A stretch of DNA of 46,343 nt, from assembly GCA_947630545.1 (NCBI GenBank), contig CANRHX010000011.1, positions 1 through 46,343 on the forward strand. The letters are read 5' to 3'. Below, in pieces: positions 16,866 through 25,942 of this stretch. The stretch is from an uncultured Clostridia bacterium. Lineage in GTDB: Bacteria > Bacillota > Clostridia > TANB77 > CAG-508. The translations under genes and the position numbers were made by a program. Each line of letters opens with the position of its first letter. The stretch's first letter is position 1. The notes under the pieces were generated by a model. It did no database searches, was not told the DNA's origin, and saw nothing but the letters and a program-made list of their open reading frames with translations.

Positions 16866-18161
16866 TTATCTTACAATTGTATCTTCATTATTTGGTCCAA
16901 CTCCAATATATGTAACAGGAACGCCTGTATAATTTTCAATAAATTCTATATATTCTTTAGCCTTTTTAGGAAGTTCTTCAAATGTCTTACAATTTTTAGG
17001 AATCTCCCATCCACCTTCAAAAATATGATAATTTGGAATAGGAATCTCCTTTGTTACTTCCATATTTGAAGGGAATATTTTTGTTTCATTTCCCTGATAT
17101 TTATAACTTGTACATATCTTAATATGTCCAAGTTCTTTACCAATTAAACCTATTGTATCTAAATGGTTTAAGCAAATATCAGAATATCCTCTTAATGGAC
17201 TAAATGCAACTAAATCTAACCAGCCACATCTTCTAGGTCTTCCTGTAGTTGTACCATATTCATGTCCAAATTCTCTAATTATATCTCCTTCTTTTCCACT
17301 AAGTTCTGTTGGAAATGGTCCATTACCAACTCTTGAGCAGTAAGCTTTCATAACTGCTATTACTTTTTTTGCATATAATGGTCCGATACCTGCTGCTGAT
17401 AAAACCCCTGATGGGTTGCATTGTGAACTTGTACAATTAGGGTAATCTCCACTAAGTATATCTAAATGGTCAGCCTGAGCACCCTCAATTACAATTTTTC
17501 CACCTTCTTGCAATGTTTTAGCAATTAAATTATCAGGGTTTCCTATCCAAACTTTAAGTTTTTCTCTTATATCAATACAATAATCATAAATTTCTTCAAC
17601 AGTATATTTAATTCCTATTGTTTCAAGTTCATTAGAATGGAATTTAAGAATTAGCTTAATTTTATTTTGTAAGTCTTCTTTTTGTCTAAATAAATCTTGA
17701 AATCTAAGCCCAATTCTTCCTGCTTGATCTTGATAACATGGTCCTATACCTCTGTTAGTAGTTCCTATCTTATTTGCTCCTCTTTTTTCTTCCTGAAGTT
17801 TATCTAAATCAATATGATATGGCATAATTATATGTGCTCTATCTGATATAATTAATTTAGTTGGTGTTATATCTACATATTTTGATAATAATTTTATTTC
17901 TTCTAGTAGAACTTTAGGATCTACTACTACACCATGACATATAATTGCAGTTGCTTGTGGATATATTATACCACCAGGTACTAAATGAAGTGGTATTTTG
18001 TCTCCATTATAATATACCGTATGTCCTGCATTATTGCCTCCTTGTGTTCTTAAAGATAAGACTGCATCACTACCCTCAAAGCCAGCAATTCTTGCCTTAC
18101 CACAATCTCCCCAATAGCTTCCTACTACAGCTGTAACACATGGTTTTATTTTATTTACCAT
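16866..18161 (-). CDS. purA: Adenylosuccinate synthetase, variant nucleotide loop
   Basis: 431 residues. It joins IMP and aspartate using GTP, the first step from IMP to AMP. Family motifs: QGGNNAGHTV (about 40), GTTNRGIGPCYQDQAGRIGLR, GTTTGRPRRCGWLD and the C-terminal YIGVGPNNEDTI. The usual WGDEGKGK loop reads WGDCGKAR here: the catalytic Asp and the Lys are kept, while Glu, Gly and Lys are changed. The frame is continuous, so this is a divergent subfamily rather than damage. Start ATG with AAGGAGG upstream. It follows serS by 39 bases and may be co-transcribed with it. Confidence 0.92.
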   Translation of the reverse strand: MVNKIKPCVTAVVGSYWGDCGKARIAGFEGSDAVLSLRTQGGNNAGHTVYYNGDKIPLHLVPGGIIYPQATAIICHGVVVDPKVLLEEIKLLSKYVDITPTKLIISDRAHIIMPYHIDLDKLQEEKRGANKIGTTNRGIGPCYQDQAGRIGLRFQDLFRQKEDLQNKIKLILKFHSNELETIGIKYTVEEIYDYCIDIREKLKVWIGNPDNLIAKTLQEGGKIVIEGAQADHLDILSGDYPNCTSSQCNPSGVLSAAGIGPLYAKKVIAVMKAYCSRVGNGPFPTELSGKEGDIIREFGHEYGTTTGRPRRCGWLDLVAFSPLRGYSDICLNHLDTIGLIGKELGHIKICTSYKYQGNETKIFPSNMEVTKEIPIPNYHIFEGGWEIPKNCKTFEELPKKAKEYIEFIENYTGVPVTYIGVGPNNEDTIVR

Positions 18162-18200
18162 TTGAATTTTCCTCCTTGCATAGAATAATTATTTATTATT

Positions 18201-19490
18201 CTATTTTTTAGTTACTATTTTCTCTAATCCTCCCATATATGGTCTTAAAACCTCGGGAACAGTAACGCTTCCATCTTCTGGATTATAATTATTTTCCATA
18301 ATAGAAATAAGCATTCTTGGTGGAGCCACAACTGTATTGTTTAAAGTATGTGCAAAATAATTTCCTTTCTCCCCCTTTATTCTAATTCCTAATCTTCTTG
18401 CTTGTGCATCTGTAAGATTTGAACAACTTCCTACTTCAAAATATTTTTGTTGTCTTGGTGACCATGCTTCTACATCACATGATTTTGCTTTTAAGTCAGC
18501 TAAATCTCCACTGCAACATTCTAAAGTTCTAACTGGAATATTCATGCTTCTGAAAAATTCTACTGTATAAGACCACATTTTGTCGTACCAATCCCAACTA
18601 TCTTCTGGTTCACAAACTACAATCATTTCTTGTTTTTCAAATTGATGTATTCTATATACTCCTCTTTCTTCTATTCCATGTGACCCTTTTTCTTTTCTAA
18701 AACAAGGTGAATATGATGTCATTGTATATGGCATATCTTCTTTTTTTAATATTTGATCTTTAAATTTACCAATCATTGAATGCTCACTAGTTCCAATTAG
18801 ATATAAATCTTCACCTTCTATTTTGTACATCATTGCATCCATTTCTTCAAAACTCATAACTCCTGTTACAACATCTGATCTTATCATAAAAGGAGGTACA
18901 CAGTATGTAAAGCCTTTATTTATCATAAAGTCTCTTGCATATGTTAGGACTGCTGAATGAAGCCTTGCTACATCTCCCATTAGATAATAAAAGCCTTGTC
19001 CTGCAACTCTTCTTGCGCTATCTAAATCAAGTCCTCCAAGGGCTTCCATTATTTCTCCATGATATGGCACTTCGTAATCTGGAACTATTGGTTCTCCAAA
19101 TTTTTTAATTTCTACATTTTGACTATCATCTTTTCCAATTGGTACTGATTCATGCATAATGTTTGGAATTTTCATCATTCTTTGCTTAATTTCTTCTGAA
19201 AATTTTTCTTCTAGTTTTTCATTTTCTTCTAGTTCTTCATTTATTTTTTGCACTTTTGATTTTATTTCTTCTGCTTCAGATTTTTTTCCTTCTTTCATTA
19301 ATCCACCAATTTGTGCACTTAAATTTTTTCTCTCTGCTCTTAATTTATCTCCTTTTAGCTGAGCTTCTCTATTTTTTTGATCTAACTCAATAACTTCATC
19401 TACCAAAATTAGCTTTTGGTCTTGAAATTTTTTCTTGATATTTTCTTTAACAGCTTCAGGATTTTCTCTTAAAAATTTAATATCTATCAT
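18201..19490 (-). CDS. serS: Seryl-tRNA synthetase
   Basis: 429 residues from the ATG at 19490, chosen because AGGAGG lies eight bases upstream and the product then begins MIDIKFLRENPEAVKENI as in the family; the open frame extends 45 bases further without support. The N-terminal coiled-coil arm binds the long variable arm of tRNA(Ser). Class II motifs: motif 2 in CFRKEKGSHGIEERGVYRIHQF, and motif 3 in NYFAHTLNNTVVAPPRMLISIMEN (given as landmarks). Length is usual. Confidence 0.96.
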   Translation of the reverse strand: MIDIKFLRENPEAVKENIKKKFQDQKLILVDEVIELDQKNREAQLKGDKLRAERKNLSAQIGGLMKEGKKSEAEEIKSKVQKINEELEENEKLEEKFSEEIKQRMMKIPNIMHESVPIGKDDSQNVEIKKFGEPIVPDYEVPYHGEIMEALGGLDLDSARRVAGQGFYYLMGDVARLHSAVLTYARDFMINKGFTYCVPPFMIRSDVVTGVMSFEEMDAMMYKIEGEDLYLIGTSEHSMIGKFKDQILKKEDMPYTMTSYSPCFRKEKGSHGIEERGVYRIHQFEKQEMIVVCEPEDSWDWYDKMWSYTVEFFRSMNIPVRTLECCSGDLADLKAKSCDVEAWSPRQQKYFEVGSCSNLTDAQARRLGIRIKGEKGNYFAHTLNNTVVAPPRMLISIMENNYNPEDGSVTVPEVLRPYMGGLEKIVTKK

Positions 19491-19523
19491 GGTAAATCTC
19501 CTCCTTTTGTTATTACATTTTGA

Positions 19524-19552
19524 ATTATATCTCATATTTTGCTATATTTCAA
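19524..19552 (-). promoter_or_regulatory. Sigma-A type promoter of serS
   Basis: On the minus strand, TTGAAA (19552-19547), 17 bases, then TATAAT (19529-19524). Confidence 0.7.
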
Positions 19553-19580
19553 GCTATTATAATAAAAATTGCAAAAGTTT

Positions 19581-19643
19581 GTGTCATTCAAACCCGGAAC
19601 CATTGACACAAAATGTGTCACTCAAACCCGGAACCGATGACAC
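19581..19643. repeat. Paired 29-base repeat, locus 4, direct orientation
   Basis: Units 19581-19609 and 19615-19643 are in the same orientation, separated by AAAAT. Both have ends GTGTCA and TGACAC and core AAACCCGGAACC; only the bases between ends and core vary. Located between the serS promoter and a small membrane-protein gene. Confidence 0.92.
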
Positions 19644-19697
19644 AAAAATCGAGCCAGCCGATATATCAACTGACCCGAAAGATATTATATTTAAGAG

Positions 19698-19952
19698 TTA
19701 ACAACGTCTCTTACAATATTGCAAAATCAAAGCTACTACAAATAGTATAAAAAGTACTATAGCTAAAACTATTACTGCTGCTAAAGCACCTAATATTGCT
19801 TCACTTAATGCTGCTCCTATTATTAATCCTATTGTTATAGCAAATGCGACAAAAAATATTGCAACAGCTTTTCCTATACAATTTCTTTTTTGGCAATCTT
19901 TGTTACAATCTTTATTGCAATAACAATATATTTTTTGTTCTTGTGGCTCCAT
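19698..19952 (-). CDS. Small cysteine-rich membrane protein, unknown
   Basis: 84 residues. The N-terminus has five cysteines in a spaced pattern (CYCNKDCNKDCQKRNC), which could bind metal, followed by two glycine/alanine-rich membrane segments (about 28-50 and 53-76) and a CKRRC tail. I recognise no family. GGAGG upstream of the ATG. It sits downstream of gltX and the DUF951-like gene on the same strand. Confidence 0.65.
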   Translation of the reverse strand: MEPQEQKIYCYCNKDCNKDCQKRNCIGKAVAIFFVAFAITIGLIIGAALSEAILGALAAVIVLAIVLFILFVVALILQYCKRRC

Positions 19953-20040
19953 AACTTAATCCACCTCCAATATAGCAATCATTTTGCTATATTATATTGT
20001 ATGAATTAAGCAATAAATTGTTACAAAATTCGACAATATA

Positions 20041-20220
20041 TTAACTTTCTATCTTTTTAGTAATTACTTTTAAAGCCTTCTGTCTTTCTAGCACTATAAC
20101 ATGTCCACAGCCTTGACATTTCAATTTAAAATCTACACCTACTCTAGTTAATTCCCATAATTTACTTCCACAAGGGTGTTGTTTTTTTGTTCTTACAATG
20201 TCTCCAACATTATATTCCAT
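20041..20220 (-). CDS. DUF951-family small protein
   Basis: 59 residues: it begins MEYNVGDIVRTKKQHPCGSK, then has WELTRVGVDFKLKCQGCGH and a basic tail. The pattern of GDIV, KKxHPCGS, WE..RVG.D..LKC.GCGH matches the DUF951 (YyzM-like) family of short cytoplasmic proteins, of unknown function and possibly zinc-binding through the Cys residues. It is too short for most gene filters. It follows gltX by 32 bases on the same strand. Confidence 0.85.
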   Translation of the reverse strand: MEYNVGDIVRTKKQHPCGSKLWELTRVGVDFKLKCQGCGHVIVLERQKALKVITKKIES

Positions 20221-20252
20221 TATTATTCACATCCTCTAAGTGCCAAGATTTA

Positions 20253-21911
20253 CTAATTTAATCTTTGTATTTCTTTTTGTAATCTTTCTATTACATTATC
20301 TTTTCCTAGCACTTTCATTATTTCGTACATATCTGGAGTATTTGTTCTAGCGGTTAAAGCAACTCTTATTACTGTACTTACATCTCCAACATGAGCTTTA
20401 TAAGCATCTGGGTTTGCTTTATATTCTTTTACTTCTTTTGCATATCCTAGTTCTCCAGCAAGCTCTTTTATTTTATCAAACCAAGTTTGTTTATCATCAT
20501 TTTCATTATAATATTTTTCTATATACAATGATAATATTTTAGAAATATCTTCTTTTTCATTAATTACTTGGTATTCATGTTTTTGCTCTTTATTATAGAA
20601 AATATCATCATACATATATTCTATGTTTGACATTACGTCTTCCCATTTGGCTATGTCTTTTCTTGGTTTTTTGTTACCTCTTTCTATTGCAAATACTTTT
20701 AGAGTATATTCCTTATTTTCAAGTAATTTTTTTAATTCTTCATTATATTTAGATGCCCAATTATAAGCATTTTCATAAACTTCCTCTGCTGTCATTTTTG
20801 ATATAACAATTTTAGATACATCTAATAATTTTACTATATCAAAAAGTGCTCCACTTACACTCATTTTGTTTAATTGTAAGTCAAATTCTTCTAATGGTTT
20901 ATCTGGATTTGCTCTTCTCCAATTTTCGAAATTGGAATTTGCAATATTTATTAGATATTCTTTTACCGCTTCTTTTGGAATTCCAAGTTCTGAATAATAG
21001 CTAACTGCTGCTTCTGGATCTTTTCTTTTACTTAGTTTTCTCTTATTTCCTTCATCATTTTTCATAATTGGTGCAATGTGAGCATATTTAGGTGCTCTAA
21101 ATCCCATTTCATAAAATAATTGCAAATGTAAAGGTACTGAAGATAACCATTCATCTCCTCTTATTACATGTGTTGTTCCCATTAGATGATCGTCAACAAC
21201 ATGAGCAAAATGATATGTAGGAAGTCCATCTGCCTTAATTATTACTATATCTTGATCATTTTCAGGAAATTCAACATTACCTTTTATAACATCTTTATGT
21301 TTTATTTTCTTGTCCTCTCTGCCTGGTGATTTAAATCTTATAATATATTTTTCACCGTTTTGTATTCTTTTAACAGCTTCTTCAACTGGTATTGTTCTAC
21401 ATTTAGCCCAAACTCCATAATAGCCAGGTCTTATTTTAGCATTTTCTTGTTTAGCTCTTATTTCTTCTATTTCTTCTGTTGAACAAAAACATGGATAAGC
21501 CTTTCCTAAACCAATTAAATATTTTGCATACGCTTGATAAATTTCTTTTCTTAAAGATTGTTTATAAGGTCCATAATTTCCTACTTCTTCGGTTTCACTT
21601 GTACAACCTTCATCTGCTTCTAACCCATATTGTTTTAATGAGTTTATTATTTCTGTAACACCATTTTCTACTTCTCTTTTTTGGTCTGTATCTTCTATTC
21701 TTAAAAAGAATACACCTTGAGTTTGTTCTGTTAATTTTTTTGATATTAGTCCTTGATATAGTCCACCAATATGCATAAATCCTGTTGGACTTGGCGCATA
21801 TCTTGTAACGATTGCTCCTTCTGGTAAATTTCTTCTTGGATATTTTTCTTCATAATATGATATTTCCTTAGCATCTGGAAATATTAAATTTGCTAAATCT
21901 TTGTAATCCAT
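20253..21911 (-). CDS. gltX: Glutamyl-tRNA synthetase, long form
   Basis: 552 residues against about 470-500 usual, with about 30 extra residues before the catalytic fold. Class I motifs: APSPTGFMHIGGLYQGL (the HIGH site as HIGG) and KRKLSKRKDPEAA (the KMSKS site as KLSKR). It loads Glu on tRNA(Glu) and, given GatCAB here, probably also on tRNA(Gln). AGGAG lies upstream of the ATG and TATAAT is 25 to 35 bases further up. The family assignment is firm; the wider specificity is inference. Confidence 0.94.
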   Translation of the reverse strand: MDYKDLANLIFPDAKEISYYEEKYPRRNLPEGAIVTRYAPSPTGFMHIGGLYQGLISKKLTEQTQGVFFLRIEDTDQKREVENGVTEIINSLKQYGLEADEGCTSETEEVGNYGPYKQSLRKEIYQAYAKYLIGLGKAYPCFCSTEEIEEIRAKQENAKIRPGYYGVWAKCRTIPVEEAVKRIQNGEKYIIRFKSPGREDKKIKHKDVIKGNVEFPENDQDIVIIKADGLPTYHFAHVVDDHLMGTTHVIRGDEWLSSVPLHLQLFYEMGFRAPKYAHIAPIMKNDEGNKRKLSKRKDPEAAVSYYSELGIPKEAVKEYLINIANSNFENWRRANPDKPLEEFDLQLNKMSVSGALFDIVKLLDVSKIVISKMTAEEVYENAYNWASKYNEELKKLLENKEYTLKVFAIERGNKKPRKDIAKWEDVMSNIEYMYDDIFYNKEQKHEYQVINEKEDISKILSLYIEKYYNENDDKQTWFDKIKELAGELGYAKEVKEYKANPDAYKAHVGDVSTVIRVALTARTNTPDMYEIMKVLGKDNVIERLQKEIQRLN

Positions 21912-21985
21912 TGCTCATTTCTCCTCTTTATTTTTATAAATTGCATTATATCAAATTTTTCAGTAAATTTCCACTTTTTTTATAA

Positions 21986-22019
21986 AAAAAATAAATGTCA
22001 AAGGAAATTCCTCTGACAT
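21986..22019 (-). terminator. Terminator of mazF
   Basis: Stem GATGTCAGAGG pairs with CCTTTGACAT (one mismatch) on the minus strand, then TTATTTTTTTT. It begins two bases after the mazF stop. Confidence 0.8.
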
Positions 22020-22021
22020 CG

Positions 22022-22372
22022 TTATTCACCTAATCCAAAGCTTACTCCTAATGCATTATTTACCTTACCAATAATTTCTTCATCATTTATATGCCCTATC
22101 TTCTCCCTAAGTCTACTTTTATCAATAGTACGTATTTGTTCAGTTAAAACCACAGAATTATTTTTTAATCCACATGATTCTGAATCAATTTCAATATGAG
22201 TTGGAAGCTTTGCTTTATTCTGTTGAGAAGTTATTGCAGCAGCTATTACAGTTGGACTGTATTTATTTCCCATATCATTTTGTATTATTAAAACAGGTCT
22301 AACTCCCCCTTGTTCTGAACCTACTACTGGGCTAAGATCTGCATAAAACATATCTCCTCTTTTTATTACCAT
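22022..22372 (-). CDS. mazF: MazF/PemK-type endoribonuclease toxin without adjacent antitoxin
   Basis: 116 residues from the ATG at 22372, preceded by AGGAG at eight bases. MazF cuts mRNA at short motifs. Signatures: [50 protein letters not shown] and [17 protein letters not shown], all close to Bacillus EndoA. No MazE-like gene lies upstream; the neighbour is a GerS-like membrane protein. The antitoxin is either elsewhere or the gene has a different control. Confidence 0.93.
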   Translation of the reverse strand: MVIKRGDMFYADLSPVVGSEQGGVRPVLIIQNDMGNKYSPTVIAAAITSQQNKAKLPTHIEIDSESCGLKNNSVVLTEQIRTIDKSRLREKIGHINDEEIIGKVNNALGVSFGLGE

Positions 22373-22452
22373 ATTCTTCACTCCTAATATTACTTTATTT
22401 ATCAAGCTCATATTCGCATTTTAAATATTAGTTAAAGTAAAGAATTTATATA

Positions 22453-23118
22453 TTATACCTCTTTTGACATATTATATAAATTAAAAGCTAAAATATTTTT
22501 TTTATCTAAACTATTTATCTTTACTTCTTTATATAATATGTAAACTGTAGTATTTTTGTTAACATCTCTAACTTCCATTTTTATTGGATTTCCTGTTTTT
22601 CTATCTATATATAATGTTTTATTTTTAGTATATCTGTTTTCATTATTGGTTTTGGTTGTCATTATTATTTGATCGTCTTTTTCTTCATAATTTGAATCTT
22701 GCGATTGCTTATAATCCTCTATGAAATAACATAAATCTAATACATTATCTGCAATGTAATCATAATTTTCTAGAATTGAAGTTAAATTTAAATTAGTATT
22801 TTCTAGCTTTAAATTATTATCACTTTTAATAATTTTTACTCCTTTTATATTGCTAGGTTCTAAAACTTCTTGTGTTGATGTTCCATCATTTATGTATTGT
22901 TGTTTTAGTATATATTTATTAGAATTTTTATTACTTTTTATTTCTGCTTCTATTGTTACTTCATAGGAACTAATATTTAAAATATAATCTACGATTTCTT
23001 GACTACTACTATTCTTTCCAATTTTTGTAGTTTTACTCTTATTTATAAAAAAAACACTAATAATTATTATAATTAATATCAACATTACTATAAACAGGAT
23101 TATTTTTTTATTTTTCAT
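22453..23118 (-). CDS. GerS-like membrane-anchored protein
   Basis: 221 residues. One N-terminal membrane segment (about 5-25) without a clear lipobox Cys, then a beta-rich domain: SSYEVTIEAEIKSNKN, YILKQQYIND, LEPSNIKGVKI, TLYIDRKTGNPIKMEV and VYILYKEVKIN. The pattern is that of LolA-fold proteins such as clostridial GerS, which aids germination-specific cortex hydrolysis. The assignment rests on pattern memory only. It is between dusB and mazF on one strand. Confidence 0.5.
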   Translation of the reverse strand: MKNKKIILFIVMLILIIIIISVFFINKSKTTKIGKNSSSQEIVDYILNISSYEVTIEAEIKSNKNSNKYILKQQYINDGTSTQEVLEPSNIKGVKIIKSDNNLKLENTNLNLTSILENYDYIADNVLDLCYFIEDYKQSQDSNYEEKDDQIIMTTKTNNENRYTKNKTLYIDRKTGNPIKMEVRDVNKNTTVYILYKEVKINSLDKKNILAFNLYNMSKEV

Positions 23119-23146
23119 ATTTTCTTCACCCTTTCATTTTTAGTTT

Positions 23147-23188
23147 AAAAAAATAGAATAAAAACATTCTTAAAACATTTTTATTCTA
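23147..23188 (-). terminator. Terminator of dusB
   Basis: On the minus strand TAGAATAAAAA pairs with TTTTTATTCTA, with a loop of about 13 bases, then TTTTTTT. The stem overlaps the dusB stop codon. Confidence 0.75.
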
Positions 23189-24160
23189 TAAATTTTTAAA
23201 ATATTCATTTATTAATTCAAACAGTTCCATGCTTGTTTGAGTATGATTTACTTTATTTCTAAATTCACTTGAATCTGGCAAATTTTTTGTATACCAAGAT
23301 ATATGTTTTCTAATTTCGTGTATTGCAACATTTTCTCCTTTTTCTTCTGTTGAAAGTCTTATATGTTTCTCAATTGCTAACTTTCTCTCTTTTATAGATG
23401 GACATACTAGTTCTTCACCTGTTTCTAAAAAATACTTGATTTTCTTGAATATCCATGGATTGCCTAAACTTCCTCTTCCAATCATAATTCCATCAACGCC
23501 AGTTTTTTCAAACATTTTTTTAGCAGATTGACCATCTACAATATTTCCATTTCCTATTACTGGTATTTTAACTGTCTCTTTTACTTTTTTTATAATATCA
23601 TAATCAACTTCTCCTGAAAAGAACTCTGTTCTGGTTCTTCCATGAACTGTTATAGCCGAAATTCCATTTTTTTCTGCAATTTGGGCTATTTGTGTAGCTA
23701 CCACATGTTCCTTATCCCATCCTTTTCTTATTTTTAGCGTTACAGGAACTGTAGCATTTTTTACTACTGCTTGAATTATTTTTTCTGCTTTTTCTAAATC
23801 TAATAGCAATTTGCTTCCATCACCATTTTTTACAACTTTTGGAGCTGGACATCCCATATTAATATCAATTATATCTGCAAATTCACTTAATATTTCAGCA
23901 GAATAACCCATCGTTTCTTCGTCACTTCCAAAAATTTGAAAACTGATTGGTCTTTTTTCCCCTTGTGTGTTAAGCAATTTTTTAGTCTTTTCATCATTAT
24001 GAAATATAGCTCTACTACTTGCCATTTCTGTACAAACCATTCCGGCTCCTTGTTCTTTGCATAATACCCTAAAAGGCAGGTCTGTTACACCTGCCATTGG
24101 AGCTAATATTAAATTATTTTCTAATTCTACATTCCCTATTTTTAATTTTTTTAAATACAT
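23186..24160 (-). CDS. dusB: tRNA-dihydrouridine synthase
   Basis: 324 residues. It reduces uridines in the tRNA D-arm with FMN and NADPH. Dus signatures: LAPMAGVTDLPFR (FMN loop), INMGCPAPKVVKNGDGSKLL with the catalytic Cys about 100, ITVHGRTRTEFFSGEVD, and GNGNIVDG with GIMIGRGSLGNPWIF. Length and pattern suit the DusB class usual in Firmicutes. AGGAAAG lies upstream of the ATG. rodA ends 20 bases upstream on the same strand. Confidence 0.95.
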   Translation of the reverse strand: MYLKKLKIGNVELENNLILAPMAGVTDLPFRVLCKEQGAGMVCTEMASSRAIFHNDEKTKKLLNTQGEKRPISFQIFGSDEETMGYSAEILSEFADIIDINMGCPAPKVVKNGDGSKLLLDLEKAEKIIQAVVKNATVPVTLKIRKGWDKEHVVATQIAQIAEKNGISAITVHGRTRTEFFSGEVDYDIIKKVKETVKIPVIGNGNIVDGQSAKKMFEKTGVDGIMIGRGSLGNPWIFKKIKYFLETGEELVCPSIKERKLAIEKHIRLSTEEKGENVAIHEIRKHISWYTKNLPDSSEFRNKVNHTQTSMELFELINEYFKNL

Positions 24161-24180
24161 TATTTATGCTTTCCTTTAAT

Positions 24181-25287
24181 CTATTTAACAAAAATAGTTT
24201 TTTGCCTCTTTCCACTAATGTTAAGTAACAATCCTATACATATAAAACTTGTTATTAACGAACTTCCTCCGTAGCTAACAAATAACAACGGTACACCAGT
24301 TATTGGGAGTAATCCCATAACCATACCAATATTTTCAAGCATATGAAATAAAAATATTCCTGCTATTCCGGAGGCAATAAGTGATCCTGTATTGTCTTTG
24401 GCAGTTTTGGCAATATATAATGATTTTGTTATTAGCACAACATATAATATTATAATAGTACATGATATAACAAATCCCATTTCTTCACTAATAACAGAAA
24501 ATATAAAATCTGTTGTTTTAGGATATAGAAAACCAAGTTGTGTTTGATTACCTTTTAGCACTCCCATTCCAGTAAGTTCACCAGCTCCTATTGCAAGTTT
24601 GGATTGTAATATATTGTATCCTGCCCCTCTTGGATCTAATTCTGGATTAAGAAATACATCAATTCTTTGTTTCGCATGCTCTGGCAAAACAAAATTATAT
24701 AATAATGGAACTGCTACAACTACTAATAAAATTGTTGCAATTATATATTTTTTATCTATTCCTGCGGTAAATAACATCATTATAAATGCAATTATAAATG
24801 CAGCTGCTGTACCATAATCTGGCTCTTTTACTATTAAAATAATTGGTATTCCAATTGCAATTAAAATTAATAGTAACCTTGATATTTTGTTTATATTTTC
24901 TTTTCGCTTTGCTTGAATTTTAGAAATTATAAAAGTTAAAAATAATATTACAAATACTTTTGCAAATTCACTTGGTTGAAAAGAAAAAAAACCTATATCA
25001 AACCAGCTTGTTGCACCATTTATAGGATTAGTAAATAATACCGCCACCAGTAATACTAAAAATGCTATATAAAAAATTGGTGATACTTTAACAATTGATT
25101 CATAATTAATTGTTATAAAAAATATCATGATTATAAGGCTTATTACTAGCCAAATTAATTGTTTGTAAAATGAATCATAATTATTTTCTTGAGTTGCAGA
25201 AAATAAAGCAACTAGACCTATAGCACATAAAATGAGGGCAATTATTAATACCCACCACTCCATGTTTTTTAACTCTCTTTTTCTCAT
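24181..25287 (-). CDS. rodA: RodA-type SEDS peptidoglycan polymerase
   Basis: 368 residues, about ten membrane segments. SEDS proteins polymerise lipid II; RodA serves side-wall elongation. Motifs: WFDIGFFSFQPSEFAKV, VKEPDYGTAAAF, NPELDPRGAGYNILQSKLAIGAGELTGMG and the C-terminal LPITGVPLLFVSYGGSS (landmarks shortened). Placement after minD and minE on the same strand matches the common shape-gene cluster and favours RodA over FtsW or SpoVE. Confidence 0.92.
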   Translation of the reverse strand: MRKRELKNMEWWVLIIALILCAIGLVALFSATQENNYDSFYKQLIWLVISLIIMIFFITINYESIVKVSPIFYIAFLVLLVAVLFTNPINGATSWFDIGFFSFQPSEFAKVFVILFLTFIISKIQAKRKENINKISRLLLILIAIGIPIILIVKEPDYGTAAAFIIAFIMMLFTAGIDKKYIIATILLVVVAVPLLYNFVLPEHAKQRIDVFLNPELDPRGAGYNILQSKLAIGAGELTGMGVLKGNQTQLGFLYPKTTDFIFSVISEEMGFVISCTIIILYVVLITKSLYIAKTAKDNTGSLIASGIAGIFLFHMLENIGMVMGLLPITGVPLLFVSYGGSSLITSFICIGLLLNISGKRQKTIFVK

Positions 25288-25302
25288 TTTTTATTTTTCC
25301 TT

Positions 25303-25911
25303 TTATTCGTTTTCTGTTGTATTTTCCTTATTCTCTTCGATTTCTTTTATATCATTATTATCTTTATTGTCTTTTTTATCTTTATTATCATTTAATGGTT
25401 TTTCCTTACTTTTATTATCTTCCTTTTCCGTTTTATTTTGTTCTTTATTCTCTTTTTTACTTTCTGTTTTATTTTGTTCTTTATCTTCTTTTTTATTTTC
25501 TGTTTTAGTCTCCTCTTTATTCTCTTCTATTATTTCATTTTTGACTTCTTGATTGTTATTATCTTTTTTACTATTTTTTTCTATATCTTTATTTTTGCTA
25601 TTAATTTTTCTTGCATCGTTTTTTATATTTAAAATAGGAATATTGGCATATAAAGCAGGCGCACCATTTGTTCCATCTTCATTTTCTTTATTTGTTAGTC
25701 TAACATCTATTGCACTTTCGTCTACTTCTATATATTTTTTTATTACTTCTATTATTTCTTGTTTCATTAAATCTAGAAAGTCTGCTGAAACGTTTGCTCT
25801 GTCTTGCATCAAAACTAAATGCAATCTTTCTTTAGCTGCACTTTTTGAATCTGTTGTATCTGTTTTACCTTTCTGTCCTTTTTTGAAAAACTTTAATATG
25901 TTTTCAAACAT
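25303..25911 (-). CDS. minE: MinE with a long charged C-terminal tail
   Basis: 202 residues against about 90 usual. Residues 1-95 are a complete MinE: membrane-targeting helix (MFENILKFFKK), the MinD-binding stretch (AKERLHLVLMQDRANVS), and the beta-rich dimer part ending ALYANIPIL. MinE displaces MinD from the membrane and places the division site. From about 98 on the protein is an unbroken Lys/Glu/Asn tail with an exact 12-residue period in places. GGAGG upstream of the ATG; directly after minD and before rodA. Confidence 0.9.
   Translation of the reverse strand: MFENILKFFKKGQKGKTDTTDSKSAAKERLHLVLMQDRANVSADFLDLMKQEIIEVIKKYIEVDESAIDVRLTNKENEDGTNGAPALYANIPILNIKNDARKINSKNKDIEKNSKKDNNNQEVKNEIIEENKEETKTENKKEDKEQNKTESKKENKEQNKTEKEDNKSKEKPLNDNKDKKDNKDNNDIKEIEENKENTTENE
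25430..25501 (-). repeat. 36-base tandem repeat in the minE tail
   Basis: Two consecutive 36-base units (25430-25465 and 25466-25501) differ at only a few bases and encode KTESKKENKEQN and KTENKKEDKEQN. A partial third unit follows. Length variation between strains is likely. Confidence 0.8.
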
Positions 25912-25942
25912 TGTTTATTACTCCTCCAAATCTCATTGTAGT

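Noticed and set aside
16866..18161. PurZ, the phage diaminopurine-pathway homologue
   Set aside because: The catalytic Asp of the WGD loop is kept, and the gene sits in a bacterial housekeeping context with full PurA motifs.
8..19643. CRISPR array from the GTGTCA repeats
   Set aside because: The units come only in pairs with a constant 5-base spacer, at scattered loci, without cas genes.
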